This document shows positions 17,508 through 26,138 of a stretch of DNA of 64,000 nucleotides, piece after piece. The notes below the pieces were generated by a model, which was not told where the DNA came from, searched no databases, and was given only the letters and a program-made list of their open reading frames with translations. Source of the stretch: CAVWZH01 sp963765285 (GTDB taxonomy: Bacteria > Acidobacteriota > Terriglobia > Terriglobales > Acidobacteriaceae); the NCBI GenBank assembly GCA_963765285.1, contig CAVXVR010000002.1, forward strand, positions 186,001-250,000. The letters run 5' to 3'. Made by a program: the position numbers and the translations under genes. Position 1 is the stretch's first letter. Each line of letters opens with the position of its first letter.

Positions 17508-17575
17508 AGTGATCAGTTGCCAGTGGCCAGCAATCGAACTGAAGTGGCGACAGACTGGCCACTGATCACTGGAAA
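17508..17575. repeat. Imperfect inverted repeat between convergent genes
   Basis: AGTGATCAGTTGCCAGTGGCCAG pairs with CTGGCCACTGATCACT, leaving a short bulge. It lies between the plus-strand gene ending at 17497 and the minus-strand M23 gene ending at 17591, so it could stop transcription from both sides. Confidence 0.55.
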
Positions 17576-17590
17576 CTGACCACTGCTCTT

Positions 17591-18502
17591 CTAGCTTCCC
17601 GCTGAGAACCCGCCGATATTGGCGACGGTGAGCCTCAAGTATTTGTAAGGATTGACCGGAGTATCGTTGATGCGCACTTCGTAGTGGAGATGCGGGCCGG
17701 TGCTGCGACCGCTGAGGCCGACGAACCCGATGGTGTCGCCGCGATGCACCTGCTGGCCAGGCGAAACCGCGAAGCTGGCCAGGTGGCCGTAACGGGTACT
17801 GATGCCGTGGCCGTGCTCAATCATAACGGCGCGGCCGTAGCCGCCCAGAAAATCGGCAAACATGACAACGCCATCCGCCGGCGCTACCACGGCTTGCCCA
17901 ACCGAGGCGGAGATGTCGATCCCGCTGTGAAACGCACCCTCACCATTGAACGGGTCGGTGCGTTCGCCAAATGATCCGGTGACCGGCCCTTCCACAGGCC
18001 AAAGATTGGGAGCTGAATTGGCTCGCGCCCAGTCCGCGGTAGTAACGTTACGGATGAGGCCGAGGGATATTCCGGTCATGGTTGCGCCGGTTAAAGCCGA
18101 CGTCCGCAGGGCGTAGAGCTGGTCCATCGAGGAATTTACCTCGGCGTCGTGCACTTGCTCGGAGGCGCCGGTTACCAGGCGCGGGTCGGACTTAAGTCCA
18201 TACAAAGAGGAAACTTCGCCGGCCAGCGAGCCCAGCGAGGCGACCTGAATGTCGCGTTCCTTTGCCACTTCTTCCAGCCGCGAGTAGCGGTTCTTGAGGT
18301 CGTCTTTTTCGACGCGAAGCTGGTTGTACTGCGACACTTTGAACAACATGCGCAGGTAGGAACCGGCAATACCGGTGAGGCTCAAGGCTCCGATCGCCGC
18401 CCCCACAAGGAACACGTACAGGTAATGCAAAGGAATGTGAATCTTGCGGAGCTGGCCGTCATCGGCGCGCGTGACAAAAAGTATGTAAAAACGTTTTCGC
18501 AA
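17591..18502 (-). CDS. M23-family peptidoglycan metallopeptidase with coiled-coil
   Basis: A 303-residue protein. One N-terminal membrane helix (YLYVFLVGAAIGALSLTGIAGSYL) anchors it, with a coiled-coil at about residues 55-90 (NQLRVEKDDLKNRYSRLEEVAKE). The C-terminal M23 domain carries HSGIDI near residue 193 and HLHYEV near 273, the zinc ligands of LytM/NlpD-type endopeptidases. It should cleave peptidoglycan cross-links or act as a divisome regulator in the periplasm. Confidence 0.92.
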   Translation of the reverse strand: MRKRFYILFVTRADDGQLRKIHIPLHYLYVFLVGAAIGALSLTGIAGSYLRMLFKVSQYNQLRVEKDDLKNRYSRLEEVAKERDIQVASLGSLAGEVSSLYGLKSDPRLVTGASEQVHDAEVNSSMDQLYALRTSALTGATMTGISLGLIRNVTTADWARANSAPNLWPVEGPVTGSFGERTDPFNGEGAFHSGIDISASVGQAVVAPADGVVMFADFLGGYGRAVMIEHGHGISTRYGHLASFAVSPGQQVHRGDTIGFVGLSGRSTGPHLHYEVRINDTPVNPYKYLRLTVANIGGFSAGS

Positions 18503-18892
18503 ATTCTTCCTTCCGTAGTTGATCAGGCCGGACCAGACTGGGACGGCTCGCGGTTACGAGGGCCCCTCAACTCCGTCCTGAATTCGGGCAACTCCCCCAC
18601 CTTGGGGTGGGTTCACTTTCCGTGCCCGTGTCCTACCGGAACCAGGGATGACCGCAACTTCTACAGCGATGGCAACCGGCTTTGACTGCAATCTCAACCG
18701 GATGCAGCACTTAGTTCGGCCACAGGTCTAAGGAGACGCTTGCAAACGGTAACAAAGTAGGTTCCCCCGTGTCAACGGCAGGGGGATTACGATGGCGGGG
18801 TGCTCCAGGGGGGTACCAGGGGACAGGTTACTACAGCATGACGTTTGGGTAGGGGGTGGCACGGTGGTCATGCGGTGCGGTGGGTCTCACGG
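18503..18892. other. Intergenic region upstream of M23 gene
   Basis: About 390 bp without a gene. A CCCACC/GGTGGG hairpin lies at 18595-18610, between the 3' end of the gene at 18893-19861 (minus) and the promoter side of the M23 gene, and could be a terminator for the former. There is no T run. Confidence 0.45.
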
Positions 18893-19861
18893 CTAAGGCG
18901 ACTTTGGCTGACGCCAACCCACAAATGGAAATCCGCCATAACGCAGATCATAGATTTTTCCGGGGATTGGGGAGCTAAGGTCAAGGACCGTAACGCTCGG
19001 TGTAACCAAATCACGCGGCACGCCACTAGTGGAGTCAGTACCCTCGGGCGGATAAAAGCGAATCAAGAGACTTATTTCAGATGAGATAGGAGAACCGTCA
19101 TATAGCGCGGGAGCATAAGTGAAGGTGTCGGCAATCTTATCCATCAGCCAATCTGACACATCGGACTCTCCCCTTGGGATGGAGCCGATGGGGCTCAGCT
19201 CAACTATTCGCGCCTTTCCGCGTTCGTCGACGCTTACGCGTCCAGAGAAAGAGGCAGGCTTCATCGGGAAACCACTCAATGTCCAGGGTTTCACCGACAG
19301 GAGAACCGGATCAACCCGCCATCCGGCCATGCGATGGTCAAACACCACTCCGTCCGCAAACACAATTTGCAGCACGGCGAGACGACCCTCGTCGGGGCAG
19401 TTGGCGGGTCGGATCGTGCTGTGATCCCTGTCTCTATAGCCTTCACCCCGCAGGAGTGAGGAATCGAGGGGTGCCGGTGAGACTGACCAGGGGGTACGCG
19501 GGACGGCAGGCTTGAAGGACGCCGCTTTCGCGCTGGTCGCCAAATAGTAGGTCATACTCAGCAGATATCGATCGGATGTGTAGAAATCGACTACCATGAA
19601 CAAGGCGTTTATTGGCCGGGGGTCGCGGTTGGTTATGCGAACTGAGGCCGCGGACGTATCCGGCCCCGACGAGTTGTCCGGCCCAATTGTGAAGTCAAAC
19701 TGATCAAAACTGACCGGAAGAGGGGACGGGAATGAGAGCGTATCGAGAGAGTCCCAAGGGCACACCACCTCAGCGCGTCCAGACGTTGCGATACCCAAGA
19801 ATATTAGAAGCATCGCCAACGCTAATTTTGTCGCCCGTCGGTTTTGAGATTTGCTGCCCAT
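18893..19861 (-). CDS. Exported protein with TonB-like C-terminal domain
   Basis: A 322-residue protein with a signal peptide (KLALAMLLIFLGIATSGRA). The ATG at 19859-19861 is preferred over the longer frame to 19909 because the signal peptide then begins normally. The C-terminal block VSVDERGKARIVELSP, then DWLMDKIADTFTYAPALYDGSPI, resembles the TonB C-terminal or energy-transducer domain, which binds outer-membrane receptors. There is no proline-rich spacer or N-terminal anchor as in TonB, so it is not a standard TonB. Function unknown. Confidence 0.65.
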   Translation of the reverse strand: MGSKSQNRRATKLALAMLLIFLGIATSGRAEVVCPWDSLDTLSFPSPLPVSFDQFDFTIGPDNSSGPDTSAASVRITNRDPRPINALFMVVDFYTSDRYLLSMTYYLATSAKAASFKPAVPRTPWSVSPAPLDSSLLRGEGYRDRDHSTIRPANCPDEGRLAVLQIVFADGVVFDHRMAGWRVDPVLLSVKPWTLSGFPMKPASFSGRVSVDERGKARIVELSPIGSIPRGESDVSDWLMDKIADTFTYAPALYDGSPISSEISLLIRFYPPEGTDSTSGVPRDLVTPSVTVLDLSSPIPGKIYDLRYGGFPFVGWRQPKSP

Positions 19862-19968
19862 GTCGAACCCCGCCGTTAAGACCACATAATGGTACCCCAA
19901 GCAGAACATTTGTCCGAACTCGGTTGCTTAAGCAAGAATTCTCAGCAGGTTGTGATGCCGGCGCTGTA

Positions 19969-20023
19969 CCTCCCACGCTTCGCAAAAACCGCGAAGCATG
20001 GGGCACCCACCAGCTGGGCGATG
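19969..20023 (+). repeat. Dispersed repeat with TTCGC/GCGAA hairpin, copy 2
   Basis: Same element as 16929-16980. It lies 60 bp upstream of thiL. Confidence 0.65.
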
Positions 20024-20083
20024 CCTCCAAGTTCAAAATTCAAGAGTGGGCACACGGCCTGATGTAAGGTTTCAAAAGGGGAA

Positions 20084-21061
20084 ATGCCGCTTCCTGAAAA
20101 AGCTCTGATCGCGCGAACCCGGCGCATGGCCGGACGTCATCCAAGCAGTCTCAACCGCCAAATCTTGACCGGGATCGGAGATGACTGCGCCGTGCTTCGC
20201 CTGCTGCCTCGCCAGGATTCTCTGGTCACCACTGACCTGACGCTCGAAGGAATCCACTTCCGCCGCGACTGGCATTCGCCGGAGGCGGTGGGGTATCGCT
20301 GCCTGGTTCGTGGGCTGAGCGATATCGCGGCAATGGGGGGCGAGCCGGTGGCGGCTTTTCTCTCCCTCGCTTTGCCTCGGGATTTGCCCCAGGGCTGGGT
20401 GGGGCGATTTCTGCGTAGCATGGTGGATCTGGGAGCGAAGTATGGAGTGGGGCTGGTCGGTGGCGACACGGCGGAATCGCCGCAGGGAATCATGGCCGAC
20501 ATCATCGTGGTCGGAGCGGTTCCCAAGGGTAAGGCGATTCTGCGGTCGGGCGCTCAGCCGGGAGATCGAATTTACGTGACTGGGGAACTGGGCGCCTCGG
20601 CTGCAGCTCTCGCGCTGATGAGGAAGAAGCCCAAGCGTAAGCTGAACCCACGGCACTTTCCGCGCCACTTTTTCCCGGAGCCGCGTTTGGAAGTGGGGCG
20701 CATTCTGCGGGAGCAGGGTCTGGCCAGCGCGATGATCGATACGAGTGATGGGCTATCCACCGATCTTGCTCACATTTGCGAGGAAAGTGGCGTGGGGGCG
20801 GAGTTGTGGGCGTCGGCGATTCCCCGGGCCAGCGTGGGCAAGCCGTCGCGGGAAGTGGATTTGCAGTTCGCGTTACACGGCGGAGAAGATTACGAGCTTA
20901 TTTTTGCTGCTCCACGAGGCAAGCGCGTTCCGAACCGCATCGCAGGAGCTCCGGTAACTCACATCGGGCAGATCATTAAAGGACGAAAAGTCTTCCTGCG
21001 GAACGAGAGTGGCGTGGGGTATGAACTTCAAGCCAAGGGATGGGAACATTTCACCAGATGA
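20084..21061 (+). CDS. thiL: Thiamine-monophosphate kinase
   Basis: A 325-residue ThiL, which phosphorylates thiamine monophosphate to the diphosphate cofactor. All family motifs are present: GIGDDCAVL, TTDLTLEGIHF, LSDIAAMGG, GGDTAES, and the C-terminal MIDTSDGLSTDLAHI and HGGEDYELIF. These form the Mg-ATP and substrate sites. The GGGG before the ATG may be the ribosome site. No other thiamine genes are adjacent. Confidence 0.95.
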   Translation: MPLPEKALIARTRRMAGRHPSSLNRQILTGIGDDCAVLRLLPRQDSLVTTDLTLEGIHFRRDWHSPEAVGYRCLVRGLSDIAAMGGEPVAAFLSLALPRDLPQGWVGRFLRSMVDLGAKYGVGLVGGDTAESPQGIMADIIVVGAVPKGKAILRSGAQPGDRIYVTGELGASAAALALMRKKPKRKLNPRHFPRHFFPEPRLEVGRILREQGLASAMIDTSDGLSTDLAHICEESGVGAELWASAIPRASVGKPSREVDLQFALHGGEDYELIFAAPRGKRVPNRIAGAPVTHIGQIIKGRKVFLRNESGVGYELQAKGWEHFTR

Positions 21062-21081
21062 CCTGGAGTATTCATCAGAAT

Positions 21082-21261
21082 GGGAAGGGCACGGGCTTCC
21101 AGCCGTGCCGCGAGAGTACTTTCGATTCCTGGCTTTAGCCGCTGAGGTCCGGTTGTCCCTCTTCGATAGGTTAGGCAAGAGGCTCCAGCGGTCACCCCAG
21201 CGGCTGAAGCCGAAACCTCAGCTAGTAGGCATACGGCACGGCTGAAGCCCGTGCCCTTCCC
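21082..21261. repeat. Inverted repeat with GGGAAGGGCACGGGCTTCCAGCC arms
   Basis: The left arm 21082-21110 (GGGAAGGGCACGGGCTTCC..) pairs with 21234-21261 (..GCTGAAGCCCGTGCCCTTCCC). Within it CCAGCGGTCACCCCAGCGGCTGAAGCC forms further hairpins. It is a REP-like element between thiL and the next gene and explains the gap. Confidence 0.8.
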
Positions 21262-21328
21262 GAATCGGACGCAATGCGTGCGTAGCAATGCGTCCTACGC
21301 GGGTCATTACTTCGGTACTTAGTCCGGG

Positions 21329-21988
21329 ATGACGCACAGGACTAAAGTAGTGCTATGCCATCCCCAAGAATTGTTTGTCTGCTCGCTGCTGCGGTCGTTC
21401 GTACTCAGTGTCGGTGTTCCTGCTCAACAATCGGGTCCGGCGGCGATGCAACCGGCGGTGCAAGCCTCACCTAAAGTAAGCGCGCCCGTCTCTGGCGTAG
21501 ACGATGCATTCATCCAAAGGCAGTTCGGGTCGACCTGCAAGCTGATGCCGGGGCCGGCGCCCCTGACTGCCGACCTCGACGGCGACGGGATTGAAGACGT
21601 GGTGATTGCGGCGCGCTGCACCAATCCGCTGCTCGATCAGACAGAAGACAACTTCCGGGTGATTGACCCCTATAACACCTACTTTGGATACGGCGATCCC
21701 AAAATTTCCACGCAGTTCGCGTCGGAAGATCCCGTGTCGCGAGGTCTGGTGTTGCTGGTGATCCATGGCGCCGGGGCCGAAGCTTGGCGGGCGGAGACAC
21801 CGAAGGCCAAGTTCATCATTATCAACCTGCCGTTTAAAGACGTGATGGTAAAGAAGATGCCGTTTCGCAAGAAGACCATCACGGGGATCTTTGCGGCCGA
21901 GGCGCATGAGGGGGAAGGCACGGTCTCGGTGGTGTTTTGGGATGGGAAGAAGTACCGCTATCAGCCCCTCGGTTCGAGTATGGAGTAG
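21329..21988 (+). CDS. Exported hypothetical protein with calcium-loop-like motif
   Basis: A 219-residue ORF. The conserved-looking core runs from VDDAFIQRQFGSTCKLMPGPAPLTADLDGDGIEDVVIAARCTN, where DLDGDGIEDV is an FG-GAP/VCBS-type calcium loop, to KYRYQPLGSS. The 5' end is uncertain. The first 25 codons do not look like a signal peptide, but another frame from ATG 21355 gives MPSPRIVCLLAAAVV, which would continue as VLSVGVPAQQ if the C at 21400 were removed. That suggests a one-base frameshift inside a signal peptide. Confidence 0.6.
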   Translation: MTHRTKVVLCHPQELFVCSLLRSFVLSVGVPAQQSGPAAMQPAVQASPKVSAPVSGVDDAFIQRQFGSTCKLMPGPAPLTADLDGDGIEDVVIAARCTNPLLDQTEDNFRVIDPYNTYFGYGDPKISTQFASEDPVSRGLVLLVIHGAGAEAWRAETPKAKFIIINLPFKDVMVKKMPFRKKTITGIFAAEAHEGEGTVSVVFWDGKKYRYQPLGSSME

Positions 21989-21998
21989 GCACGAACTA

Positions 21999-22191
21999 CG
22001 TAGGGACAGCCGCCCATTCGACTTCGCTCAGGGCAGGCTCTCGGCTGTCCGGCCGAGCGAAGCTCGGCAAGGTGAAGAAACTCTGGACACGCGGGCGAGT
22101 CGCCCGCGTCCACACAAGCATAAACTGGTCCACGCAGCATCGTTCACGTCGCCCTGCGGGCGACGGGACAGCCGAGGCGGCTGTCCCTACG
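21999..22191. repeat. Composite nested inverted repeat
   Basis: Perfect 16-bp arms CGTAGGGACAGCCGCC (21999-22014) and GGCGGCTGTCCCTACG (22176-22191) enclose further palindromes: the TTCGACTTCGCTCAGG core at 22018-22036, the CGCGGGCGAGTCGCCCGCG hairpin at about 22090-22110, and CGTCGCCCTGCGGGCGACG near 22146-22164. Confidence 0.8.
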
Positions 22192-22209
22192 TGGTTCTCC
22201 TCTCTCGCC

Positions 22210-22215
22210 TATAAT
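22210..22215 (+). promoter_or_regulatory. TATAAT -10 element of the acyl-CoA carboxylase gene
   Basis: A perfect TATAAT ends eight bases before the ATG at 22223. If used, transcription would start at or next to the start codon and give a leaderless mRNA. There is no convincing -35 in the palindromic sequence upstream. Confidence 0.5.
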
Positions 22216-22222
22216 CTCGGGC

Positions 22223-23773
22223 ATGAACCTCGAACAAAAACTGGAAGAACTGAAAAAGCGCGACCGCCTGGCGGAAGAAGGCGGCGGAACGCAGCGCCAG
22301 GACCGGCAGCATAAAGAAGGCAAGATGTCGGCGCGCGAGCGTGTCGAGTTTCTGCTGGATGAAGGCACGTTCGAGGAAACCGACAAACTGGTCTCCCACC
22401 GCTGCAACGACTTCGGCATGGCCGAGCAGAAAATTTATGGCGACGGCTTTATCACCGGCTACGGCCGCGTCGAGGGGCGGCTGGTGTTCGTGTTTGCCCA
22501 GGACTTCACCGTGTTCGGCGGGTCGCTGTCGGAAGCGAACGCCGGCAAGATCGTGAAAATCATGGATCTGGCCGCCAAGATGGGCGCGCCAGTCATTGGC
22601 CTGAATGATTCCGGAGGCGCGCGCATTCAGGAAGGCGTGCTGTCGCTGGCGGGCTACGCGGACATTTTTTTGCGCAATACTTTGTATAGCGGGGTGGTGC
22701 CGCAGATTTCCGCCATCATGGGGCCGTGTGCGGGAGGAGCCGTGTATTCGCCGGCCATCACAGATTTCATCGTGATGGTGAACAAGACTTCTTACATGTT
22801 CATCACTGGGCCGGACGTCATCAAGAACGTCACGCACGAAGAAGTCACCAAAGATCAGCTTGGCGGGGCTCTCACGCATAACGAGACTTCGGGAGTCGCG
22901 CATTTTCTGGCGCAGGATGATGCCGAGTGTTTGTCGATGGTGCGGGAGCTGTTGAGCTTTGTTCCCTCGAACAACCTCGATGATCCACCGCGCAAGCCTT
23001 GCACCGATCCGGTGGACCGGATGGATGAAAAGCTGGATTCGATCGTGCCCGATCAGTCGAACCAGCCCTATGAGATGAAAGATGTGATCCAGACCGTAGT
23101 CGATGACCGCTATTTCTTTGAGGTACAGGAGCACTATGCGAAGAACATCGTCGTGGGATTTGCCCGGCTGAATGGGCGGCCGGTGGGGATCGTGGCCAAT
23201 CAGCCGGCGTTTCTGGCGGGCACGCTGGATATCAATGCGTCGATCAAAGGCGCGCGCTTTGTGCGGTTTTGCGATTGCTTCAACATTCCGCTGGTGACGT
23301 TTGAGGATGTTCCGGGATTTCTGCCGGGAACGACGCAGGAGTACGGCGGGATCATCAAGCACGGGGCGAAGCTGCTGTATGCGTTTGCCGAAGCGACCGT
23401 GCCCAAGGTCACCGTGATCACGCGCAAGGCTTACGGCGGAGCGTATTGCGTGATGTCGTCAAAGCACATTCGCACGGATGTGAACTACGCTTGGCCAACG
23501 GCGGAGATCGCAGTGATGGGGCCGGAGGGCGCGGTGGATATTGTCTACAAAAGGGAACTCGACGGCGCACCGAAGCGCGAAGAACTTCGTCAGAAAAAGA
23601 TTGAAGAATTCCGCGACCGCTTTGCGAATCCCTACGTGGCAGCGGACCGCGGGTTCGTGGATGCGGTCATCCAGCCGCGCGAGACCCGCAAGAAGCTGAT
23701 TCAGGCGCTCGAAATGCTGCAAACCAAGCGCGATAAGAACCCGCCGAAGAAGCACGGCAATATTCCGCTATAG
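22223..23773 (+). CDS. Acyl-CoA carboxylase, carboxyltransferase (beta) subunit
   Basis: This 516-residue biotin-dependent carboxyltransferase is of the PccB/AccD5/MmdA type. It carboxylates acyl-CoA (propionyl or acetyl) from carboxybiotin, or works as methylmalonyl-CoA decarboxylase. Both crotonase-fold domains are complete: SLSEANAGKIVKIMDLAAKMGAP, LNDSGGARIQEGV, GPCAGGAVYSPAITDFI, then FEDVPGFLPGTTQEYGGIIKHGA and RKAYGGAYCVMSSKHI. No alpha (biotin carboxylase) subunit is adjacent. A -10 lies just upstream. Confidence 0.93.
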   Translation: MNLEQKLEELKKRDRLAEEGGGTQRQDRQHKEGKMSARERVEFLLDEGTFEETDKLVSHRCNDFGMAEQKIYGDGFITGYGRVEGRLVFVFAQDFTVFGGSLSEANAGKIVKIMDLAAKMGAPVIGLNDSGGARIQEGVLSLAGYADIFLRNTLYSGVVPQISAIMGPCAGGAVYSPAITDFIVMVNKTSYMFITGPDVIKNVTHEEVTKDQLGGALTHNETSGVAHFLAQDDAECLSMVRELLSFVPSNNLDDPPRKPCTDPVDRMDEKLDSIVPDQSNQPYEMKDVIQTVVDDRYFFEVQEHYAKNIVVGFARLNGRPVGIVANQPAFLAGTLDINASIKGARFVRFCDCFNIPLVTFEDVPGFLPGTTQEYGGIIKHGAKLLYAFAEATVPKVTVITRKAYGGAYCVMSSKHIRTDVNYAWPTAEIAVMGPEGAVDIVYKRELDGAPKREELRQKKIEEFRDRFANPYVAADRGFVDAVIQPRETRKKLIQALEMLQTKRDKNPPKKHGNIPL

Positions 23774-23780
23774 GATCGCG

Positions 23781-23992
23781 TAGGGGCGGGTCTCTGACCC
23801 GCCCAGCGTGCTGACAAACTCTTGCCTTCTATTAGCGCCCTTCTTCCTTTGTCATTCCGAGGAGCGCAGCGACGAGGAATCTGGGTATTTGCCGGGAGCG
23901 AGGGGAACCCAGATTCCTCGCTTTGCTCGGAATGACAAGAGTGGGGGTTCCAATTCCTAATGTTGTCTGGGCGGGTCAGAGACCCGCCGCTA
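23781..23992. repeat. Composite nested inverted repeat, 212 bp
   Basis: Outer arms 23781-23805 and 23968-23992 match at 24 of 25 positions (TAGGGGCGGGTCTCTGACCC.. against its reverse complement). Inner arms 23851-23885 and 23908-23936 pair as GTCATTCCGAGGAGCGCAGC.. with ..CTTTGCTCGGAATGAC. It may fold into a cruciform and lies between pccB and the GH172 gene. Confidence 0.85.
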
Positions 23993-24021
23993 CACGTAGA
24001 ATTCCGCGCAAGGAGAATTCC

Positions 24022-25145
24022 ATGAAGAAAGTCTGCCTCTGCTTGGCAGTTCTGGTCGTTGTCCCGTCCTTACTTGCGCAGGACCCTAGCTCCTGGCTCT
24101 CTAGCCTGCCTCAGGCCAAGGAGTACGTTCAGAAACGTGCCTCCAGCTATGACCGCACAGGTGCCAATGCCGACTATCGCCAGATTGCTCCGGGAGAGAC
24201 GCTCACGCTCCTAGACACACCCGGCCCCGGTTTAATCAGCCACATCTGGGTGACGATTGCCAGCTCCGACCCGCATCACTTGAAGGCGCTGGTGCTGCGA
24301 ATTTATTGGGATGGAGAAACGGCCCCTAGCGTCGAGGCGCCGATCGGCGATTTCTTCGGCCTCGGACTTAGGCGATTATTTTCTCTATCAATCGATCCCG
24401 TTGTCGGTGGGTGCTGATAAAGCTCTGAATTGTTTCTTTCCCGATGCCGTTCCAAAAGCACGCGCGTATTACGGTGACAAACGACGGCGCGCAGAAAGTG
24501 GACGCCTTTTACTACAACATCGACTATCGCGCCTACACTCAGCCGCTGCCCGCCGATACGCTCTACTTTCATGCGCAGTACCGGCAAGCCACGCCCGCCC
24601 AGGGCTGGACTGACAAATGGAAGTCGAACGCCGATCCTCTGGTGGATAGCAAGAAGAACCCAAACGGGGAGGGCAACTATGTTTGGATGGAGGCGACCGG
24701 CCGCGGCCATTTCGTCGGCGTCACCATGTCGATTCTGCAAAATCAGGACGACTGGTGGGGCGAGGGCGACGATATGTTCTTCGTTGACGGCGAATCGGCT
24801 CCTTCGATCAACGGCACGGGATCAGAAGATTATTTTCTGGGGGCATGGGCGTTCGGCGATCACACTTTTTCGTACGGATTGTACGGCGCTCCCGTGAGCG
24901 GTCCGCAGCGCGCCGGCAGCCGGACTTCGGTTTACCGGTTTCACCTGGATTCCCCGATTCCGTTTACCAAGTCACTGCGTGCCACCATTGAACACGGCCA
25001 CGCGAACCATCGCTCCGACAACTTCTTTTCCGTCGCTTATTGGTATCAGACGGAACCCCACGCGGCGTTTCCTGCGCTCCCGGCGCTTGAGCAGCGGGTC
25101 CCTAGGCTTTTTCCTGTGGGCGGGCCGGGGAATGCGCGGAAATAG
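24022..25145 (+). pseudogene. DUF2961/GH172-family protein, two frameshifts
   Basis: The reconstructed protein of about 375 residues is a DUF2961 (GH172) glycoside hydrolase. The signal peptide MKKVCLCLAVLVVVPSLLA is followed by LISHIWVTIASSDPHHLKALVLRIYWDGE and IGDFFGLG in frame one. DYFLYQSIPLSVGADKALNCFFP continues in a second frame, and KHARITVTNDGAQKVDAFYYNIDY to GTGSEDYFLGAWAFG in a third. The junctions fall near 24365 and 24443, each a +1 shift. The family fold and catalytic-site GTGSEDY are otherwise complete, so an assembly error is likely. AAGGAGA precedes the ATG. Confidence 0.85.
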
Positions 25146-25183
25146 GCCTGATTCGAGCTAGACGGTCGCGGAGTCGAAAAGGT

Positions 25184-25210
25184 TGGGCGGGTCAAAGACC
25201 CGCCCCTACA
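25184..25210. repeat. GCGGGTC..GACCCGC hairpin
   Basis: TGGGCGGGTCAAAGACCCGCCCCTACA is a copy of the outer arms of the composite repeat at 23781-23992. It starts 38 bp after the GH172 stop and may act as a terminator. Confidence 0.65.
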
Positions 25211-25552
25211 CGACCTGTTCAGGAAACTCGGCGTCGGCAGGTTCTTGATCGACACAGAGCCCCACTTCTAGCCGGGGCGAAAGATCGATCGCGTTGGGGG
25301 GCTTGCGGGGAGACGGTTTGCGTCGGTTTCCTTTGCGCGGCGCACGGTAGTCCGCAGGGTTGGGGACAAAGTCTAAGCGCGGAATTTTCCCAAGCTTTGC
25401 CACGGCATCTCAGAGCCAGAGCTAGGCGAACCAAAGTGGCGACAACCGACCCGGCTGCAGAACTACAGATGAGGGTTGAGAACAGGGAATCCAGCGCTAA
25501 CAAATAAGAGTCCCGAGGTGGTGTTGGTCTAATTCGTCTCGGCCAGTAGCTC

Positions 25553-25803
25553 GCTTTAGACCCTTGCCGACCTGCTTTCGTGCTTCCCTTGCGGGGGCGC
25601 GACGCGCGATCAGTGCTTGGGCTCCGGGCTTACCGCCAACCGGAAAAACCAATCCAACGCCTCGGGACTCTATCTTGCCTTCGACATGATGTTCTTGTTC
25701 GCCTCGACCAGCGCTTTGCTATAGACCCTTGCTGACCCTCTGCTACGCACCTTGCGGCGCGCTGCAGTGACCCCGCTTGAGTCCCGGACGCTGCACCAAC
25801 CGG
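25553..25803. repeat. Degenerate direct repeat, two units of about 90 bp
   Basis: Copy one starts GCTTTAGACCCTTGCCGACC and copy two GCTATAGACCCTTGCTGACC, 165 bp apart. Both end in CCAACCGG. Identity in the middle is partial, with small gaps. The 165-bp spacing is a multiple of three, so it might be a relic of a repeated coding unit on the minus strand. Confidence 0.4.
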
Positions 25804-26138
25804 GTAAACTTCAGAACGTGTCAAAGAACGATTATGTTTTTACTCTTTTCATTTTTAGAGTCAACGAAAACCGCGTCGCTCTATGTGGCGATTTTTCAAT
25901 GGAGTGCGGGCGCTCCACAGGCGGGTGACAGGAATTGGTGCAATTGACGGGTAGGATTCTGAGAATTCGATCTTGGGCATCGCGTTCTCGGGGTTGTCTG
26001 CAGGATCAAAACGTAGCTCACTGGAGACGCTTCCTGATTTCTTCCTGTGAAAATGTGCGCGAATCCGCTCTGGGCGCGGAGTTCGGGATGGTCCACGTGA
26101 ATCGTGCTGTCGCGGGCCAGTCGCCCGCGACCGCGCGC

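Larger units (their letters stand above)
25146..26138. other. Intergenic region, 993 bp
   Basis: No gene is supported. It contains a GGGCGGGTC..GACCCGCCC hairpin (25184-25210) and a degenerate direct repeat (about 25553-25643 and 25718-25803, starting 165 bp apart). A small GTG-initiated frame at 25206-25403 on the minus strand, rich in Lys and Arg, has no ribosome site and is not accepted. A GTCGCGGGC..GCCCGCGAC hairpin lies at about 26109-26130. Confidence 0.45.

Noticed and set aside
22187..23362. A 391-codon minus-strand ORF over the carboxyltransferase
   Set aside because: The plus-strand gene is certain; the reverse frame is a shadow with His/Arg-rich composition.
25206..25403. A 65-codon minus-strand GTG ORF rich in Lys and Arg
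   Set aside because: No ribosome site, one end in a repeat, and no family; not enough to annotate.
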